A DNA stretch of 64,000 bases from Massilia sp. PAMC28688 (GTDB taxonomy: Bacteria; Pseudomonadota; Gammaproteobacteria; Burkholderiales; Burkholderiaceae_D), in NCBI RefSeq assembly GCF_019443445.1, contig NZ_CP080378.1, positions 186,001 to 250,000 of the forward strand. The letters are read 5' to 3'. This document shows positions 11,055 to 20,032 of the stretch, piece by piece. The position numbers and the translations under genes are program-made. Below the pieces are notes generated by a model. That model saw nothing but the letters and a program-made list of their open reading frames with translations. It did not search any database and had not been told where the DNA came from. Within the stretch, counting starts at the first letter, position 1; the number at the start of each line of letters is the position of its first letter.

Positions 11055-11570
11055 TCAAGCCGGGCTCTCTGTTGCCGGATTGGGGATGGCAAGCCCGCGT
11101 TTGACGCAAGTGCCAAGGTCGATGACAAAATGGGCTTCATCACCGGTGCTGGCCAGGCTGCGCTGCCAGCCGCGTGCGGTATAAAAGTGCTCGGCACGGG
11201 TGCCCGTGCCGGTATAGAGCTGCGCGCTGGCATGGCCAATCCCGTGCAGCCAGGCGCAGGAGCGATCGAGCAGTCCGGTGGCCACGCCCTGCCCTTCCCA
11301 AGCCGGCTGGACGAACAGTGCCCAGATCGACGCATCCACCTGGAGCGCGTAACAAAAGCCGATCAGCTGCAGCCGACAAGCCGCGCCCGCTTCGCACACC
11401 CAAGCGCGACCGAGCTCGTCCATATAGTCCCGGTACATCTGCGCGGTCACCCGGGCCGGCTCGGTCAGTACGTTCTCCGTCACTGCCAGGCGGATCGCCG
11501 ACATGGCCGGGATATCGGCCGGCCGGGCCAGCCTGAAATGCAAAGGTGCGGTCATGGCGAGATGGATCAT
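11055..11570 (-). CDS. GNAT family N-acetyltransferase
   Basis: About 171 residues. The acetyl-CoA-binding region is ALFVQPAWEGQGVATGLLDR (Q/RxxGxG/A) and the C-terminal strand-helix is LYTGTGTRAEHFYTARGWQR, as in GNAT enzymes. The acceptor substrate cannot be predicted. The start is uncertain: ATG at 11570 is used here, while ATG at 11555 (five codons later) is equally good and neither has a clear Shine-Dalgarno sequence. It is divergent from the hydroxypyruvate isomerase gene with only 35 bases between the starts, so the two promoters must overlap. Confidence 0.82.
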   Translation of the reverse strand: MIHLAMTAPLHFRLARPADIPAMSAIRLAVTENVLTEPARVTAQMYRDYMDELGRAWVCEAGAACRLQLIGFCYALQVDASIWALFVQPAWEGQGVATGLLDRSCAWLHGIGHASAQLYTGTGTRAEHFYTARGWQRSLASTGDEAHFVIDLGTCVKRGLAIPNPATESPA

Positions 11571-11605
11571 TGTGATGGCAGCATTCTGCCAGTTAAGATA
11601 GCGCC

Positions 11606-12385
11606 ATGCCAAAATTTGCCGCCAATCTCAGCTTGATGTTTGCCCACCTGGACTTTCCCGACCGTGTCAAGGCAGCGCGCGATTGCGGCTTTAAGGCCGT
11701 GGAATGCCTGTTTCCCTATGCCTGGCCGGCCGAGGTGCTGGCCGCGGCACTGCGCGAACACGGGCTGGCCCTCGTGCTGCACAATCTGCCTCCCGGTGAC
11801 TGGGACAAGGGCGAGCGCGGCATGGCTTGCGATCCAGCCCGGGGTGACGAGTTCCGCGCCGGCGTGGCGATGGCGGCCCAGTACGCGAATGCGCTCGGGG
11901 TCAAGCGCCTGCACTGCCTGGCCGGACTGCTGCCGCCCGGGGTGACGCCGCAGGCGGCGCGCGCCTGCTATATCGAGAACCTGCGCCATGCCGCACGCGT
12001 GCTGGCGCCGGACGGCATGGCGCTCCTGATCGAGCCGATCAACACGTTCGACATGCCCGGCTACTTCCTCACGGGGAGCGATCAGGCAGCCGACATCATT
12101 GCCGCCTGCGCTGAACCCAATCTGTTCATGCAGTTCGATATGTACCACCTGCAGCGCATGGGCGAAGATGTCGGGGCGGCCCTGCGCAGGCACTTGCCCC
12201 TGATCGGCCACATGCAGCTGGCCGACGTTCCGGGCCGCCACGAACCGGGTACGGGCGAGATGGATTATCCGGCCCTGTTCCAGCTGATCGATGCGCTCGG
12301 CTACGATGGCTGGATCGGCTGCGAATACCACCCGCTGGGCGACACGGCGGCCGGCCTGCGCTGGCTGCGCAAGTGTCAGCCTTGA
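11606..12385 (+). CDS. hyi: hydroxypyruvate isomerase family protein (Hyi/OtnI type)
   Basis: 259 residues, a TIM-barrel sugar isomerase. Conserved metal-binding and catalytic segments are visible: LLIEPINTFDMPGYFL (catalytic Glu), FMQFDMYHLQRM (metal-binding Asp and His), GHMQLADVPGRHEPGTGEMDY and IGCEYHP (second catalytic Glu). The family interconverts hydroxypyruvate and tartronate semialdehyde (Hyi) or 2-oxo-tetronate isomers (OtnI); the two are hard to separate by eye. No glyoxylate carboligase or tartronate semialdehyde reductase gene is nearby, so context does not decide between them. Confidence 0.85.
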   Translation: MPKFAANLSLMFAHLDFPDRVKAARDCGFKAVECLFPYAWPAEVLAAALREHGLALVLHNLPPGDWDKGERGMACDPARGDEFRAGVAMAAQYANALGVKRLHCLAGLLPPGVTPQAARACYIENLRHAARVLAPDGMALLIEPINTFDMPGYFLTGSDQAADIIAACAEPNLFMQFDMYHLQRMGEDVGAALRRHLPLIGHMQLADVPGRHEPGTGEMDYPALFQLIDALGYDGWIGCEYHPLGDTAAGLRWLRKCQP

Positions 12386-12441
12386 CTGACCGCGCCGGCG
12401 CGGGGGCACCGCACCGGCCGCCCCTCGCGCCGGCGCGTACC

Positions 12442-12756
12442 CTACTGCGGACGCAGCATCAAGCGCTCGCCACTCGCTTCCACCACCTCGTAGGTCTGCC
12501 CTGCACGCTCCCCTCCTTCAAAGCGCACCAGATTGGGCGCGAGCGCCGTGACGCTGGCCGTGGCGTGCCGGGTCCGGTCATCAGGGCCCGGCATGCCGGT
12601 AGTGACTTCATCACCATCAAACGCCAGCGTTTCACGCCCCCGGCGGCTGGGCGGGAATGGAAACGACTGGCTCGGCCGGAATACCAGCAGGCTGCCCTGG
12701 TCTTCCTCGAACGAATGGGTCCATGCGCCTGCCAGCGCCCCGGTCTGCCCGTTCAT
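12442..12756 (-). CDS. small conserved protein of unknown function coupled to the M43 protease
   Basis: 104 residues, soluble, no signal peptide. It begins [19 protein letters not shown], followed by a Phe/Pro/Arg-rich stretch ([15 protein letters not shown]) and several short beta strands; this GxWxHSxEED start is familiar from small uncharacterised bacterial proteins but I know no function. The start ATG overlaps the stop of the metalloprotease gene by four bases (ATGA at 12753-12756), so the two are translationally coupled. A role as inhibitor or immunity-like partner of the protease is possible, but is inference from position only. Confidence 0.7.
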   Translation of the reverse strand: MNGQTGALAGAWTHSFEEDQGSLLVFRPSQSFPFPPSRRGRETLAFDGDEVTTGMPGPDDRTRHATASVTALAPNLVRFEGGERAGQTYEVVEASGERLMLRPQ

Positions 12757-15227
12757 TGGACACTCGTCGAGGCCATCGGGATGAAGTCGCGCTGCGCTGC
12801 AAACTGCGGCAGTTCCAGTGTTGCCAACGGCGCGTCAGCGGCTTGTTCCTGCGGCGGCTGCACGGTCCTGAAGGCCGAGACGATTCCTCCCATGTATTCG
12901 TAGCCGGTGACGGAGGGGCCCCAGCTGCTGCCGTTCCACCACTTGTGATACAGCGCGCTGTCGGTACCGGTGAGGAAGACGTCGAGCCGGTTGGGTCCCC
13001 AGGCGACTACCCGTGGCGCCGAGGTGGCCACCCCACCCATGGCCTCATAACCGGTCAGCGACGGCCCCCATGCCGAGCCGTTCCACCACTTGTGATAGAG
13101 GGCGCTGTCGGTACCGATGACAAACAGGTCGAGCCGGTTGGGTCCCCACGACACCGCTTCGATGTCGCCGACGCAGACGCCACCCATGCGTTCAAAGCCG
13201 TTCACGGATGGCCCCCATGCACTGCCGTTCCACCATTTGTGGTACAGCGCGCCGTCGGTGCCGGTGACGAACACATCGAGCCGGTTCGGTCCCCAGGACA
13301 CGGCGCGCGGGGCCGACATGCAGATGCCGCCCAGCCGTTCGTAGCCGGTCAGCGAAGGCCCCCAGTTTGATCCATCCCACCACTTGTGATAGAGCGCGCG
13401 ATCGGTGCCGACGACAAATACGTCGAGCCGGTTCGGACCCCAGGAGACGATTTCCGGCTGGCCCACGCACACGCCACCCATATTTTCATAGCCGGTGAGC
13501 GACGGCCCCCAGCTGCTCCCGTTCCACCATTTGTGATACAGGGCGCGGTTGGTCCCCAGCACGAACACATCGAGCCGGTTCGGTCCCCAGGAAACGATGC
13601 GCGGGTCGCCCATGCACACGCCGCCCATGTTTTCGTAGCCGCTCAGCGACGGTCCCCAGCGCGAGCCGTCCCACCACTTGTGATACAGGGCGCTGTCGGT
13701 GCCGGTGACGAAGACATCGAGCCGGTTCGGTCCCCAGGCCACTGCCTGCGGCGTGCTGGTGCAGACCCCGCCCATGCGTTCATAGCCGGTCACCGAAGGG
13801 CCCCAGCCCGCGCCGTTCCACCATTTGTGATACAGGGCGCGGTCGGTGCCGAGCACAAAGGCGTCGATCCGGTTCGGCCCCCATGCCACGACCGGCCCCG
13901 AACTCGGCCGCGTGGCGCCCGCGCCCAGGCCTATCGTGCGGCGCGGCCCATCCAGGCAGGCTTGCATGCGTGCCACCTGGCCGGCCGAAAACATGACCAT
14001 GGCGCGGTCGTCGACATAGTCCATGTAATTCATGTACATGTCGCCATTGGGCCCGTTGCTGCACGATACGCGCGGGAAAGTGGGGGCGCCGGTGTTGGCG
14101 CCGCCCTGGTTGGGCGTGTCGCCGACATTGTCGCTGCCGCCACAGCCGGTGCCGTCGTCGCCCCAAATATGGTTGAGATTGAGCCAGTGGCCGATCTCAT
14201 GGGTGGTGGTGCGGCCCAGGTTGAATGGCGCCGCGGCGGTGCCGTTGGTACCAAAGCCGGTATGGGTCACCACCACCCCGTCGGTGGCAGCCGGACCGCC
14301 CGGGAACTGGGCGTAGCCCAGCAGCCCGCCCCCAAGCTGGCAGACCCAGATATTGAGGTAATCCGCCGCCGGCCAGGCATCGAGCCCGCCGGCGGCGCTG
14401 CTCTTGACCAGGTCGTCGTCCGAAAACTGGGCGATGCTGGTCTGGCGGCGCTCGATACCGGTGGTGCTGTTGCCGGCCGGATCAGTGTGGGCGAGGTAGA
14501 ACTCGATCCGGGCGTCGGTCGCCAGCGGCAGGAAGGGTGCCGGCGTGGTGTTGACATCGGCATTGGTGCGGCGGAAGTCGCGGTTGAGCACATCGATCTG
14601 GCTGTTGATCTGCGCCACCGAGATATTTTGCTGGGCCGTGTTCCAGACCACGTGCACGACCACGGGGATGCGGGTGATGCCGGTACGCTCGGCGGTGCGG
14701 GCCCCGGTTTCGTACAGCCGCGCCTGGTTTTCAATGCGGTCACGGGCGCGCGCGTAGTCGGGCATCGTTGATAACAGGCGCCGGTGCACTGCCATGGTGG
14801 CACATTTGCGCACCGGCGGCGCGTCTTCCGTGCTGCCGCGCGCATCATGCTGGCCAGCGCCACCGCTGCCATTGCCGCCGTTCATGCCATTGCCGCCGCC
14901 ATGGCCGCCTCCCTGCCCTTCCTGGCGCCCCCCATCCATGCGCTTGCCGGGCATGTCCTGAGCGCGACCAGCTGCCGCCGGCGCCACCATGTCGCCGGAG
15001 GGCATGGCCGCGATGTCTTCGCGCGCATACAGGCCAGGCATGCCGCGCTCATCCGGCGCGCCGCTCACCTCGGTCTCGCCTGGCATGGCAAAGCCTTGGG
15101 CGCCACTGTGCCCATTACCCTGCTCTGGCGTGGCCGCTGCCTCCGCAGGATGCTCGTGCGACTCTTCAGAACTGCCGATGCATGCGTCAGTGGATACTGA
15201 AGCGCTTTTTGCCGATTTCGTTTTCAT
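12753..15227 (-). CDS. M43 (pappalysin-type) metalloprotease with seven-repeat PLL-like propeller
   Basis: 824 residues in three parts. Residues 1-180 are low-complexity, rich in Gly, Met, Ala and Pro, with no recognisable signal peptide. Residues ~185-435 are an M43-like metzincin: zinc site [11 protein letters not shown] at 343-353 and Met-turn MNYMDY at 399-404, plus the Cys-containing segment [14 protein letters not shown] usual in this group. Residues 445-787 are seven consecutive 49-residue repeats ([22 protein letters not shown]...WGPS..GYExMGGVC) that should close into a seven-bladed propeller of the PLL sugar-binding type. The combination suggests a protease targeted to glycans. How it leaves the cell is unclear. 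It is coupled to the small protein at 12442. Confidence 0.88.
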   Translation of the reverse strand: MKTKSAKSASVSTDACIGSSEESHEHPAEAAATPEQGNGHSGAQGFAMPGETEVSGAPDERGMPGLYAREDIAAMPSGDMVAPAAAGRAQDMPGKRMDGGRQEGQGGGHGGGNGMNGGNGSGGAGQHDARGSTEDAPPVRKCATMAVHRRLLSTMPDYARARDRIENQARLYETGARTAERTGITRIPVVVHVVWNTAQQNISVAQINSQIDVLNRDFRRTNADVNTTPAPFLPLATDARIEFYLAHTDPAGNSTTGIERRQTSIAQFSDDDLVKSSAAGGLDAWPAADYLNIWVCQLGGGLLGYAQFPGGPAATDGVVVTHTGFGTNGTAAAPFNLGRTTTHEIGHWLNLNHIWGDDGTGCGGSDNVGDTPNQGGANTGAPTFPRVSCSNGPNGDMYMNYMDYVDDRAMVMFSAGQVARMQACLDGPRRTIGLGAGATRPSSGPVVAWGPNRIDAFVLGTDRALYHKWWNGAGWGPSVTGYERMGGVCTSTPQAVAWGPNRLDVFVTGTDSALYHKWWDGSRWGPSLSGYENMGGVCMGDPRIVSWGPNRLDVFVLGTNRALYHKWWNGSSWGPSLTGYENMGGVCVGQPEIVSWGPNRLDVFVVGTDRALYHKWWDGSNWGPSLTGYERLGGICMSAPRAVSWGPNRLDVFVTGTDGALYHKWWNGSAWGPSVNGFERMGGVCVGDIEAVSWGPNRLDLFVIGTDSALYHKWWNGSAWGPSLTGYEAMGGVATSAPRVVAWGPNRLDVFLTGTDSALYHKWWNGSSWGPSVTGYEYMGGIVSAFRTVQPPQEQAADAPLATLELPQFAAQRDFIPMASTSVQ
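12867..13895. repeat. seven tandem 147-bp repeats inside the M43 protease gene
   Basis: The 49-codon propeller unit recurs seven times without gaps, with the WGPN codons spaced exactly 147 bases apart. DNA similarity is also high, so the units probably arose by, and may still change by, unequal recombination. Confidence 0.95.
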
Positions 15228-15656
15228 GTCATCCCTTTCGTCTGTTATGCCTTTCGTCCCTTGTCATCCGTGGTCCCCACAATCGGTCGTGACTGCGCCA
15301 CTGCCGGTAAATACAATCTACTCTTCACGTGTGGTTAATCTGCTATTTATTTTTTAATGAAAAAACGAACTTCATAGATCACGTCTACCAGGCGAAGTCA
15401 TCGCTTCTGCCACGCCCTTGAACAGCATGCCGGGCGGTTTTTGACCAGGAAAATGGCGACGCCGCCAGCATCTGGCGAGGCACCACCAGAGCAGCCGATG
15501 TGTCGCAAAATTGCAGCAATTTGCGGCGCGAGGGTGTCCAGTAACCTTACATTGGATGAGGTCGCTTTTGACTTGACGCGGAGCAAAATGGGGCCATCCG
15601 GGTAGCGCAAGAATGGGATTCCCGCATGCCACTTTCGCGCATGCCCGAAAGGTCCC
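15228..15656. other. 429-bp intergenic region between divergent genes
   Basis: No gene is seen. The segment 15330-15375 is AT-rich (a run of A/T around 15344-15366) and is the likely promoter zone of the metalloprotease gene, but no convincing -35/-10 pair can be fixed. The right half is GC-rich, with an imperfect inverted repeat GCAAAATTGC-a-GCAATTTGC near 15517; it must contain the promoter of the lipoprotein at 15657. Confidence 0.5.
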
Positions 15657-16508
15657 ATGAACGCTTGCCGCTCCCTCGCCGCCCTTGCCCTGCTTGCCAC
15701 CTCGCTGCTCCTGGGCGGCTGCGCCAGCACCAGCGTCAGCCTGGTGGAAGTGCGCGAATTTGCCAGCGCCTCCACCAAACTGGGCGGCTATGCGGAACTG
15801 TCGAAGCGCTACCGCGACACTTACCAGCGCGAAAAACCCTATCTGACTCCGCTGACCGAACGGATGGCAAAGGAAAACGATGTCAAGCGCCGCGCCGCCT
15901 ACGACGACTTTGCCAGCGCCCAGAAGGCGCTGGTGCTGTACATGCAGACATTGAGCGTATTGGCCAGCGATACCCGCTACGACCTCACGCCCCAGCTTGA
16001 CGACATGGGCAGCGGCATCAAGGCCCTGGCCGGGAGCGGCATGGAACAGAAACACGCGGTGGCCTATACCGGGCTGACGCGCCTGCTCACCCGCGTCATT
16101 GCCTCCGGTTACCAGGGCCGCAGTGTGGAAACCATGGTGCGCGACGGCGAACCCCACGTGCGCGTGCTGCTCGACGGCATGATGGCCCTCACCCGCCTGT
16201 ACAGCAAAACGCATGAAAACGAGAAAAAGACCGTGCTCGGCATTTTTGATGTGGAGATACCTTTCGCCAGCAAGCCGCAAGACCGCATGCTGGTCACCAT
16301 GGCCAAGGTGCATTACCAGGACAAGGTCAACGAATACAAGGCGCTCGACAAGCGCTATGACCTGGCCATGCAGGGCCTGACCAAGGTTGCGCTGGGCCAC
16401 CAGAAGCTGCGCGAGCGGCTGGACAAATTGCACACGGACGAGGTGCGCCACATGCTGGCCGACTATGCGCGCGACCTGCGTCTGATTTACCTCGGCCTTC
16501 ATCAATAA
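15657..16508 (+). CDS. lipoprotein of unknown function
   Basis: 283 residues with a lipoprotein signal peptide ending in the lipobox LLLGGC, so the mature protein is lipid-anchored at Cys after residue ~20. The rest is predicted alpha-helical and rich in charged residues (for example REFASASTKLGGYAELSKRY and DKRYDLAMQGLTKVALGHQK), without a domain I recognise. AAAGG lies just before the ATG. The next gene starts 15 bases after its stop, so both are likely one operon of unknown role. Confidence 0.75.
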   Translation: MNACRSLAALALLATSLLLGGCASTSVSLVEVREFASASTKLGGYAELSKRYRDTYQREKPYLTPLTERMAKENDVKRRAAYDDFASAQKALVLYMQTLSVLASDTRYDLTPQLDDMGSGIKALAGSGMEQKHAVAYTGLTRLLTRVIASGYQGRSVETMVRDGEPHVRVLLDGMMALTRLYSKTHENEKKTVLGIFDVEIPFASKPQDRMLVTMAKVHYQDKVNEYKALDKRYDLAMQGLTKVALGHQKLRERLDKLHTDEVRHMLADYARDLRLIYLGLHQ

Positions 16509-16523
16509 TTCCAGGGAGTGCAT

Positions 16524-16982
16524 ATGAACAGCGAACCATCCGGCCTGGCCACGGCCGTACAAATCGAAGCGCTGGCCGACCAGCTCACGCTGGCAGCGGA
16601 CGAACTGCACGCGCGCGTGATGAAGTCGATCAAGGCCCACAAGGATGGCGCCATCAGCGAAGCCGAACAGGCGGTCGCGCGTTTGCTGCTGGAAGATGAG
16701 CTGGTCCTGCGCCAGCGCGCCAACGGCTTGCTGGCGGACGCCGCCAGCTACGTGGTGGCATCACTCGGCCAGTCACAACAGGCGGTCATGCAGCTCACTG
16801 CCGACGCTGCCGAAAAAATCCGCAAGATCGAACGCCTGCGCGATATAACTGGCCTGGTCGGTGGCCTGCTGATGCTGGCGGGAGCCGCCGCCACTGGCAA
16901 GGTGCCGGCCATCATCACGGCCATCGAGCGCGTGAGCAAGCACGTGCAGCGGGTCAAGGCCAGCACACCGGCCAAGGATTGA
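16524..16982 (+). CDS. hypothetical protein downstream of lipoprotein
   Basis: 152 residues from ATG 16524; AGGGAG lies six bases upstream, which favours it over a GTG two codons earlier. The N-terminal two thirds is helical and charged (AADELHARVMKSIKAHKDG, AVARLLLEDELVLRQRANGL); a short hydrophobic stretch near residue 113-132 (DITGLVGGLLMLAGAAATGK) could be a membrane-active or membrane-spanning helix. No family is recognised. It is probably cotranscribed with the lipoprotein before it, so it may act with it at the envelope. Confidence 0.68.
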   Translation: MNSEPSGLATAVQIEALADQLTLAADELHARVMKSIKAHKDGAISEAEQAVARLLLEDELVLRQRANGLLADAASYVVASLGQSQQAVMQLTADAAEKIRKIERLRDITGLVGGLLMLAGAAATGKVPAIITAIERVSKHVQRVKASTPAKD

Positions 16983-17043
16983 GGAACAGGCCACGCCCGC
17001 GCCGGCATCGCGTGCGTGGCGCTCCCGCCCTCCGTGGAACGCG

Positions 17044-17050
17044 CTACACT
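17044..17050 (+). promoter_or_regulatory. sigma-S-like -10 element CTACACT of the DksA-like gene
   Basis: CTACACT ends 36 bases before the ATG. No good -35 is present, which is common for sigma-S promoters. A GTGCG half-site occurs at 17012 but at the wrong distance for the palindrome class described elsewhere in this window. Confidence 0.45.
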
Positions 17051-17086
17051 GGATAGAGCGTGCCATTTTTTTTCACGGAGTCCATC

Positions 17087-17449
17087 ATGAACGGTCTCGA
17101 CGCTACGCAGCTCGCGCTGCTCACTGCCCTTCTCGAACGCCGCCATGCCGAACTGAACGGGCAGGAGCGCGTGCACAGCCAGGCCGACGCACGCGAACTG
17201 GCGGTGCAGGAAATCGAAACGTCGCCGGCAGACAAGGCCACGGTACGCCTGCTCAACGAACTGGCGCAGGAGGCGGCCGGCCTGCATCACCAGCAGCTGC
17301 GCAGCGTACGCCATGCGCTGGCCAAAATTGCCGACGGCAGCTTCGGCCAATGCGAGGAGTGCGGCCACCCCATTGGCTTTTCGCGCCTGCAGGCCAGGCC
17401 CGAAGCGCGCCTGTGCATTGCCTGCCAGACGCGCGCCGAGCGCCCTTAA
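17087..17449 (+). CDS. TraR/DksA family zinc-finger protein
   Basis: 120 residues from ATG 17087 with ACGGAG seven bases upstream. The C-terminus holds a four-cysteine zinc finger, CEEC then 17 residues then CIAC, preceded by a long helical hairpin. Proteins of this family enter the RNA polymerase secondary channel; full DksA acts with ppGpp. This one is shorter than DksA (about 150) and is more like the general stress members of the family. A CTACACT -10 element lies at 17044-17050, so stationary-phase (sigma-S) expression is plausible. Confidence 0.85.
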   Translation: MNGLDATQLALLTALLERRHAELNGQERVHSQADARELAVQEIETSPADKATVRLLNELAQEAAGLHHQQLRSVRHALAKIADGSFGQCEECGHPIGFSRLQARPEARLCIACQTRAERP

Positions 17450-17478
17450 GTGCAGCTCAATGGTGCCTGCTCATCACA

Positions 17479-17520
17479 GTGTCAGCTTCCCCTGGTGTCA
17501 GCTCCCCTGGTGTCAGCTCA
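17479..17520. repeat. 15/16-bp tandem repeat at the phaB 3' end
   Basis: GTGTCAGCT(T)CCCCTG occurs twice in tandem and a third partial copy (GTGTCAGCTCA) covers the last codons and stop of phaB. The stop codon region of phaB has thus been copied just downstream, probably by replication slippage. Confidence 0.85.
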
Positions 17521-18289
17521 TGTGCTGCCCACCGTTGATGGCGATATTGGCGCCAGTGACAAAGCCTGCTTCCTGGGAAGCAAGATAGGCCACCAGAGCC
17601 GCCACCTCGTCCGGCTCGCCCAGCCGGCCCATGGGAATTTGCGGCAGGATCTTTTGTTGCATGATGTCGTCGGGCACCGCCATGACCATCCTGGTGCGCA
17701 AATAGCCTGGCGAGACGGTGTTGACGGTAATGCCGTGGCGCGCCACCTCCTGCGCCAGCGACTTGGTAAAGCCATGCATGCCGGCCTTGGCAGCGGCGTA
17801 ATTGGCTTGCCCGAAAGCGCCCTTTTGCCCGTTGACGGATGAAATATTGATGATGCGTCCCCAGCGCTGTGCCAGCATGGGTTCGATGGCCTGGCGGCTC
17901 ATGTTGAAAACGCTGTCGAGATTGGTGCGCAGGACGTCGTGCCAGTCCTGCAGCGCCATCTTGGCCAGGCTGCGGTCGCGGGTAATGCCGGCATTGTTGA
18001 CCAAGACATCGAGCCGTCCCATGTCGGCCAGCAAAGTTTGCATCATCCATTCGGCCTGGGCAAAATCGGCCACATCGGCCTTGTAGGCGCGAAACCGGTA
18101 GCCGTCGTCGCGCTGGGCCGCCAGCCAGCCTTCCGGCGCCGTGTTCGATGGCGAATACGTTGCCGCAACCCGGAAACCGGCATCATGCAGCCTGCGGCAT
18201 AGTGCCGTACCCAGTCCACCCATGCCGCCGGTCACCAACGCCACACGTTGTACAGCCTCTCCTGAAGGGCTCACCCCTGTCTGTTCCAT
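17513..18289 (-). CDS. phaB: acetoacetyl-CoA reductase PhaB (short-chain dehydrogenase)
   Basis: 258 residues of the short-chain dehydrogenase family: NADPH site VTGGMGGLGTALCRRL, NNAGITRD, catalytic Ser in INISSVNGQKG and YxxxK in NYAAAKAGMHG. The SVNGQKGxFGQxNYxAAKAG pattern is typical of PhaB, which reduces acetoacetyl-CoA to (R)-3-hydroxybutyryl-CoA for polyhydroxybutyrate synthesis. No phaA or phaC is beside it, so it may be one of several PhaB paralogues. A 15-bp tandem repeat follows immediately at its 3' end. Confidence 0.88.
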   Translation of the reverse strand: MEQTGVSPSGEAVQRVALVTGGMGGLGTALCRRLHDAGFRVAATYSPSNTAPEGWLAAQRDDGYRFRAYKADVADFAQAEWMMQTLLADMGRLDVLVNNAGITRDRSLAKMALQDWHDVLRTNLDSVFNMSRQAIEPMLAQRWGRIINISSVNGQKGAFGQANYAAAKAGMHGFTKSLAQEVARHGITVNTVSPGYLRTRMVMAVPDDIMQQKILPQIPMGRLGEPDEVAALVAYLASQEAGFVTGANIAINGGQHMS

Positions 18290-18418
18290 GACACTTCCTT
18301 TTTTATTGGTAGGAGGCCAAGTCTAGGAGGGACGAGAACGCGTAATATTGAGCAATGTCAAAGCTGCCGCGATCTGGTTTAACATGATGGTGATCAATCC
18401 TAGCCAGAAGGTAGCCTG

Positions 18419-19273
18419 ATGCCATTCAATACTATTCTTGTGCATATCGATGACAGTCCCTACCTGGCGCGCCGGGTCGATGTGGCGGCCGCGCTGGCGC
18501 CTCCCGGGGGGCACCTGATCGGCGCTGCCGCCACCGGCGTATCGCGCTTCCTGTACCACAGCATGCCGCCGGAACAGGATGACCCCACCCTGGCCCTGCA
18601 CCTGGACATGCTGCGTGAACAGGCGCGCACGGCCCTGGCAAGCTTTAGCCAGCGCTGCGGCGAACTGGGTGTGGCATCGTTTGAAGAACGCATTGTCGAC
18701 GACGATACGGCGGCCGGCATCAGCCTGCATGCGCGCGCCGCCGACCTGGTGGTGGTGGGCCAGGCCGAGCCCGATGGCAAGCCGGCCAATGCCGAGATTC
18801 CCACTGCCGTCATCACCCACGCCGGGCGCCCCGTGCTGGTGGTGCCCTGGGCGGGCGGGCTGGCCGGCGCCGGCCAGCACATCCTGGTGTCCTGGGATGG
18901 GGGGCGTGAAGCGGCGCGCGCCATGCAGCTGGCGCTGCCCTTGCTCAAGGCGGCGCGCAGCGTGTCCATTGCCGTGTTTGAAATGCCCGCCACCGCCCAT
19001 ACGGCAGCCGATGCGCTGGCGGCCGATCCGCGCCCATGGCTGGCCAGGCACGGCATCGAGGCCGAGTTATCGGTGCATGCGGTGGAACATCATATGCGCC
19101 TGTCGCGCCGCCACGAAGTAGGCGAACGCCTGCTGTCGCTGGCCACCGAGCGCGGGCACGACATGCTGGTCATGGGTGCCCACGGGCATTCGCGCCTGCG
19201 CGAGTCGCTGCTGGGCGGAGTCACGCGCACGGTGCTCGCGTCGATGACCGTGCCGGTCCTCATGGCGCACTAG
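18419..19273 (+). CDS. two-domain universal stress protein
   Basis: 284 residues forming two UspA domains in tandem. The second domain has the full ATP-binding pattern GAHGHSRLRESLLGGVTRTV (G2xG9G(S/T)); the first ends VITHAGRPVLVVPW and lacks that motif, so only the C-terminal half is likely to bind nucleotide. Such proteins build up on stress or growth arrest and help survival by unclear means. It is divergent from phaB with 129 bases between the starts. Confidence 0.9.
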   Translation: MPFNTILVHIDDSPYLARRVDVAAALAPPGGHLIGAAATGVSRFLYHSMPPEQDDPTLALHLDMLREQARTALASFSQRCGELGVASFEERIVDDDTAAGISLHARAADLVVVGQAEPDGKPANAEIPTAVITHAGRPVLVVPWAGGLAGAGQHILVSWDGGREAARAMQLALPLLKAARSVSIAVFEMPATAHTAADALAADPRPWLARHGIEAELSVHAVEHHMRLSRRHEVGERLLSLATERGHDMLVMGAHGHSRLRESLLGGVTRTVLASMTVPVLMAH

Positions 19274-19341
19274 GCAAGATACCGGAAGCGCATCGGGGCG
19301 ACGGGTAGCGCGGTGGCGCGGTGGCGCGCTGGCGTTAACGC

Positions 19342-19364
19342 AAAAACGCTTCCGCAGAAGCGTT
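19342..19364 (-). terminator. Rho-independent terminator of the glycine-zipper gene
   Basis: Stem AACGCTTC / GAAGCGTT with a four-base loop; read on the minus strand it is followed by a five-T run. It lies about 26 bases after the stop of the gene at 19391. Confidence 0.8.
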
Positions 19365-19390
19365 CTTGCTGGCTGCGATGCTGCCCCCGC

Positions 19391-19948
19391 TTAGTGGTAC
19401 AGCTTGGGCAGGCTGGTGGGATCGAAATCGGTCCAGTCGCCATTGCGGATGGTGCCGCGTGCCCGCTCGATCTGGTCCGAACCGAGGCGCTGCAGCACTT
19501 CGAGCGCGCGCTGTTCGTCCGCTTCCTGCTCGAACGCCACTGCCACGATCATGCCCGCATGGCGCTGCACGAACTCATTCTTGACGCCGCCTTCTTCTTC
19601 CTCCCCCGCTTCCTTCATCTTGGAGAAACTGAACAGGGAACCCACGTGGGCACCCACCAGCCCGCCAATGACGGGACCGGCCGGGCCGGTAAACGGGGAA
19701 GTGGCCAGTCCGACCGCGGCGCCCACTGCACCACCGGTGGCCAGGCCTTCCACCACCCCTTCCGGTGACTCCTTGGCGCCCGGGGACGTGATGTTGTCGC
19801 CGCCAATGGGGGTGGCATCATGCTGGCCGGGCTGGCTCAGGTAGAAGCTGCTGATCTGGTCTTCAGCGAATCCAGCGCGCATGAGCTCGATTCTAGCCTG
19901 CTCGACTTGGTCCTGAAGTTGAAAGTGTCCTGCAACGATGGTCGACAT
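19391..19948 (-). CDS. glycine-zipper stress protein
   Basis: 185 residues from ATG 19948, which has a strong AGGAGG upstream. Residues ~1-40 resemble the N-terminal fold of general-stress proteins that begin by naming a 'flip' of sequence toward an alpha-beta ferredoxin-like unit (AGHFQLQDQVEQARIELMRA). The middle is a glycine zipper that may span a membrane (EGLATGGAVGAAVGLATS and GPAGPVIGGLVGAHVGSL), followed by an acidic patch EAGEEEEGG and a second alpha-beta unit. The exact function is unknown. A full palindromic site of the putative Crp/Fnr class lies at 20007-20020, so it probably belongs to the envelope-stress regulon. Confidence 0.78.
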   Translation of the reverse strand: MSTIVAGHFQLQDQVEQARIELMRAGFAEDQISSFYLSQPGQHDATPIGGDNITSPGAKESPEGVVEGLATGGAVGAAVGLATSPFTGPAGPVIGGLVGAHVGSLFSFSKMKEAGEEEEGGVKNEFVQRHAGMIVAVAFEQEADEQRALEVLQRLGSDQIERARGTIRNGDWTDFDPTSLPKLYH

Positions 19949-19978
19949 GCTGAATTCCTCCTGCGTAAATGAGCTTTC

Positions 19979-20020
19979 AGGATGCGCCTGTCGCCTTGCT
20001 TTTTCTGTACGCCAGCGCAC
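19979..20020 (-). promoter_or_regulatory. promoter with GTRCG-N4-CGYAC site, glycine-zipper gene 19391
   Basis: On the minus strand the palindrome GTGCGCTGGCGTAC (20020-20007) is followed after exactly 22 bases by the -10-like hexamer CATCCT (19984-19979). The hexamer is weak, but keeps the A at position 2 and T at position 6. The leader is about 24 bases. Confidence 0.6.
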
Positions 20021-20032
20021 CTAGCAATTGCA

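Noticed and set aside
13386..14771. Repeat-containing open frame opposite the M43 protease
   Set aside because: Its repeats only mirror the 147-bp propeller repeats; the minus strand codes the recognisable protease.
17012..17025. GTGCG half-site before the DksA-like gene
   Set aside because: The second half is off by one base and the gap to TACACT is 19 rather than 22 bases.
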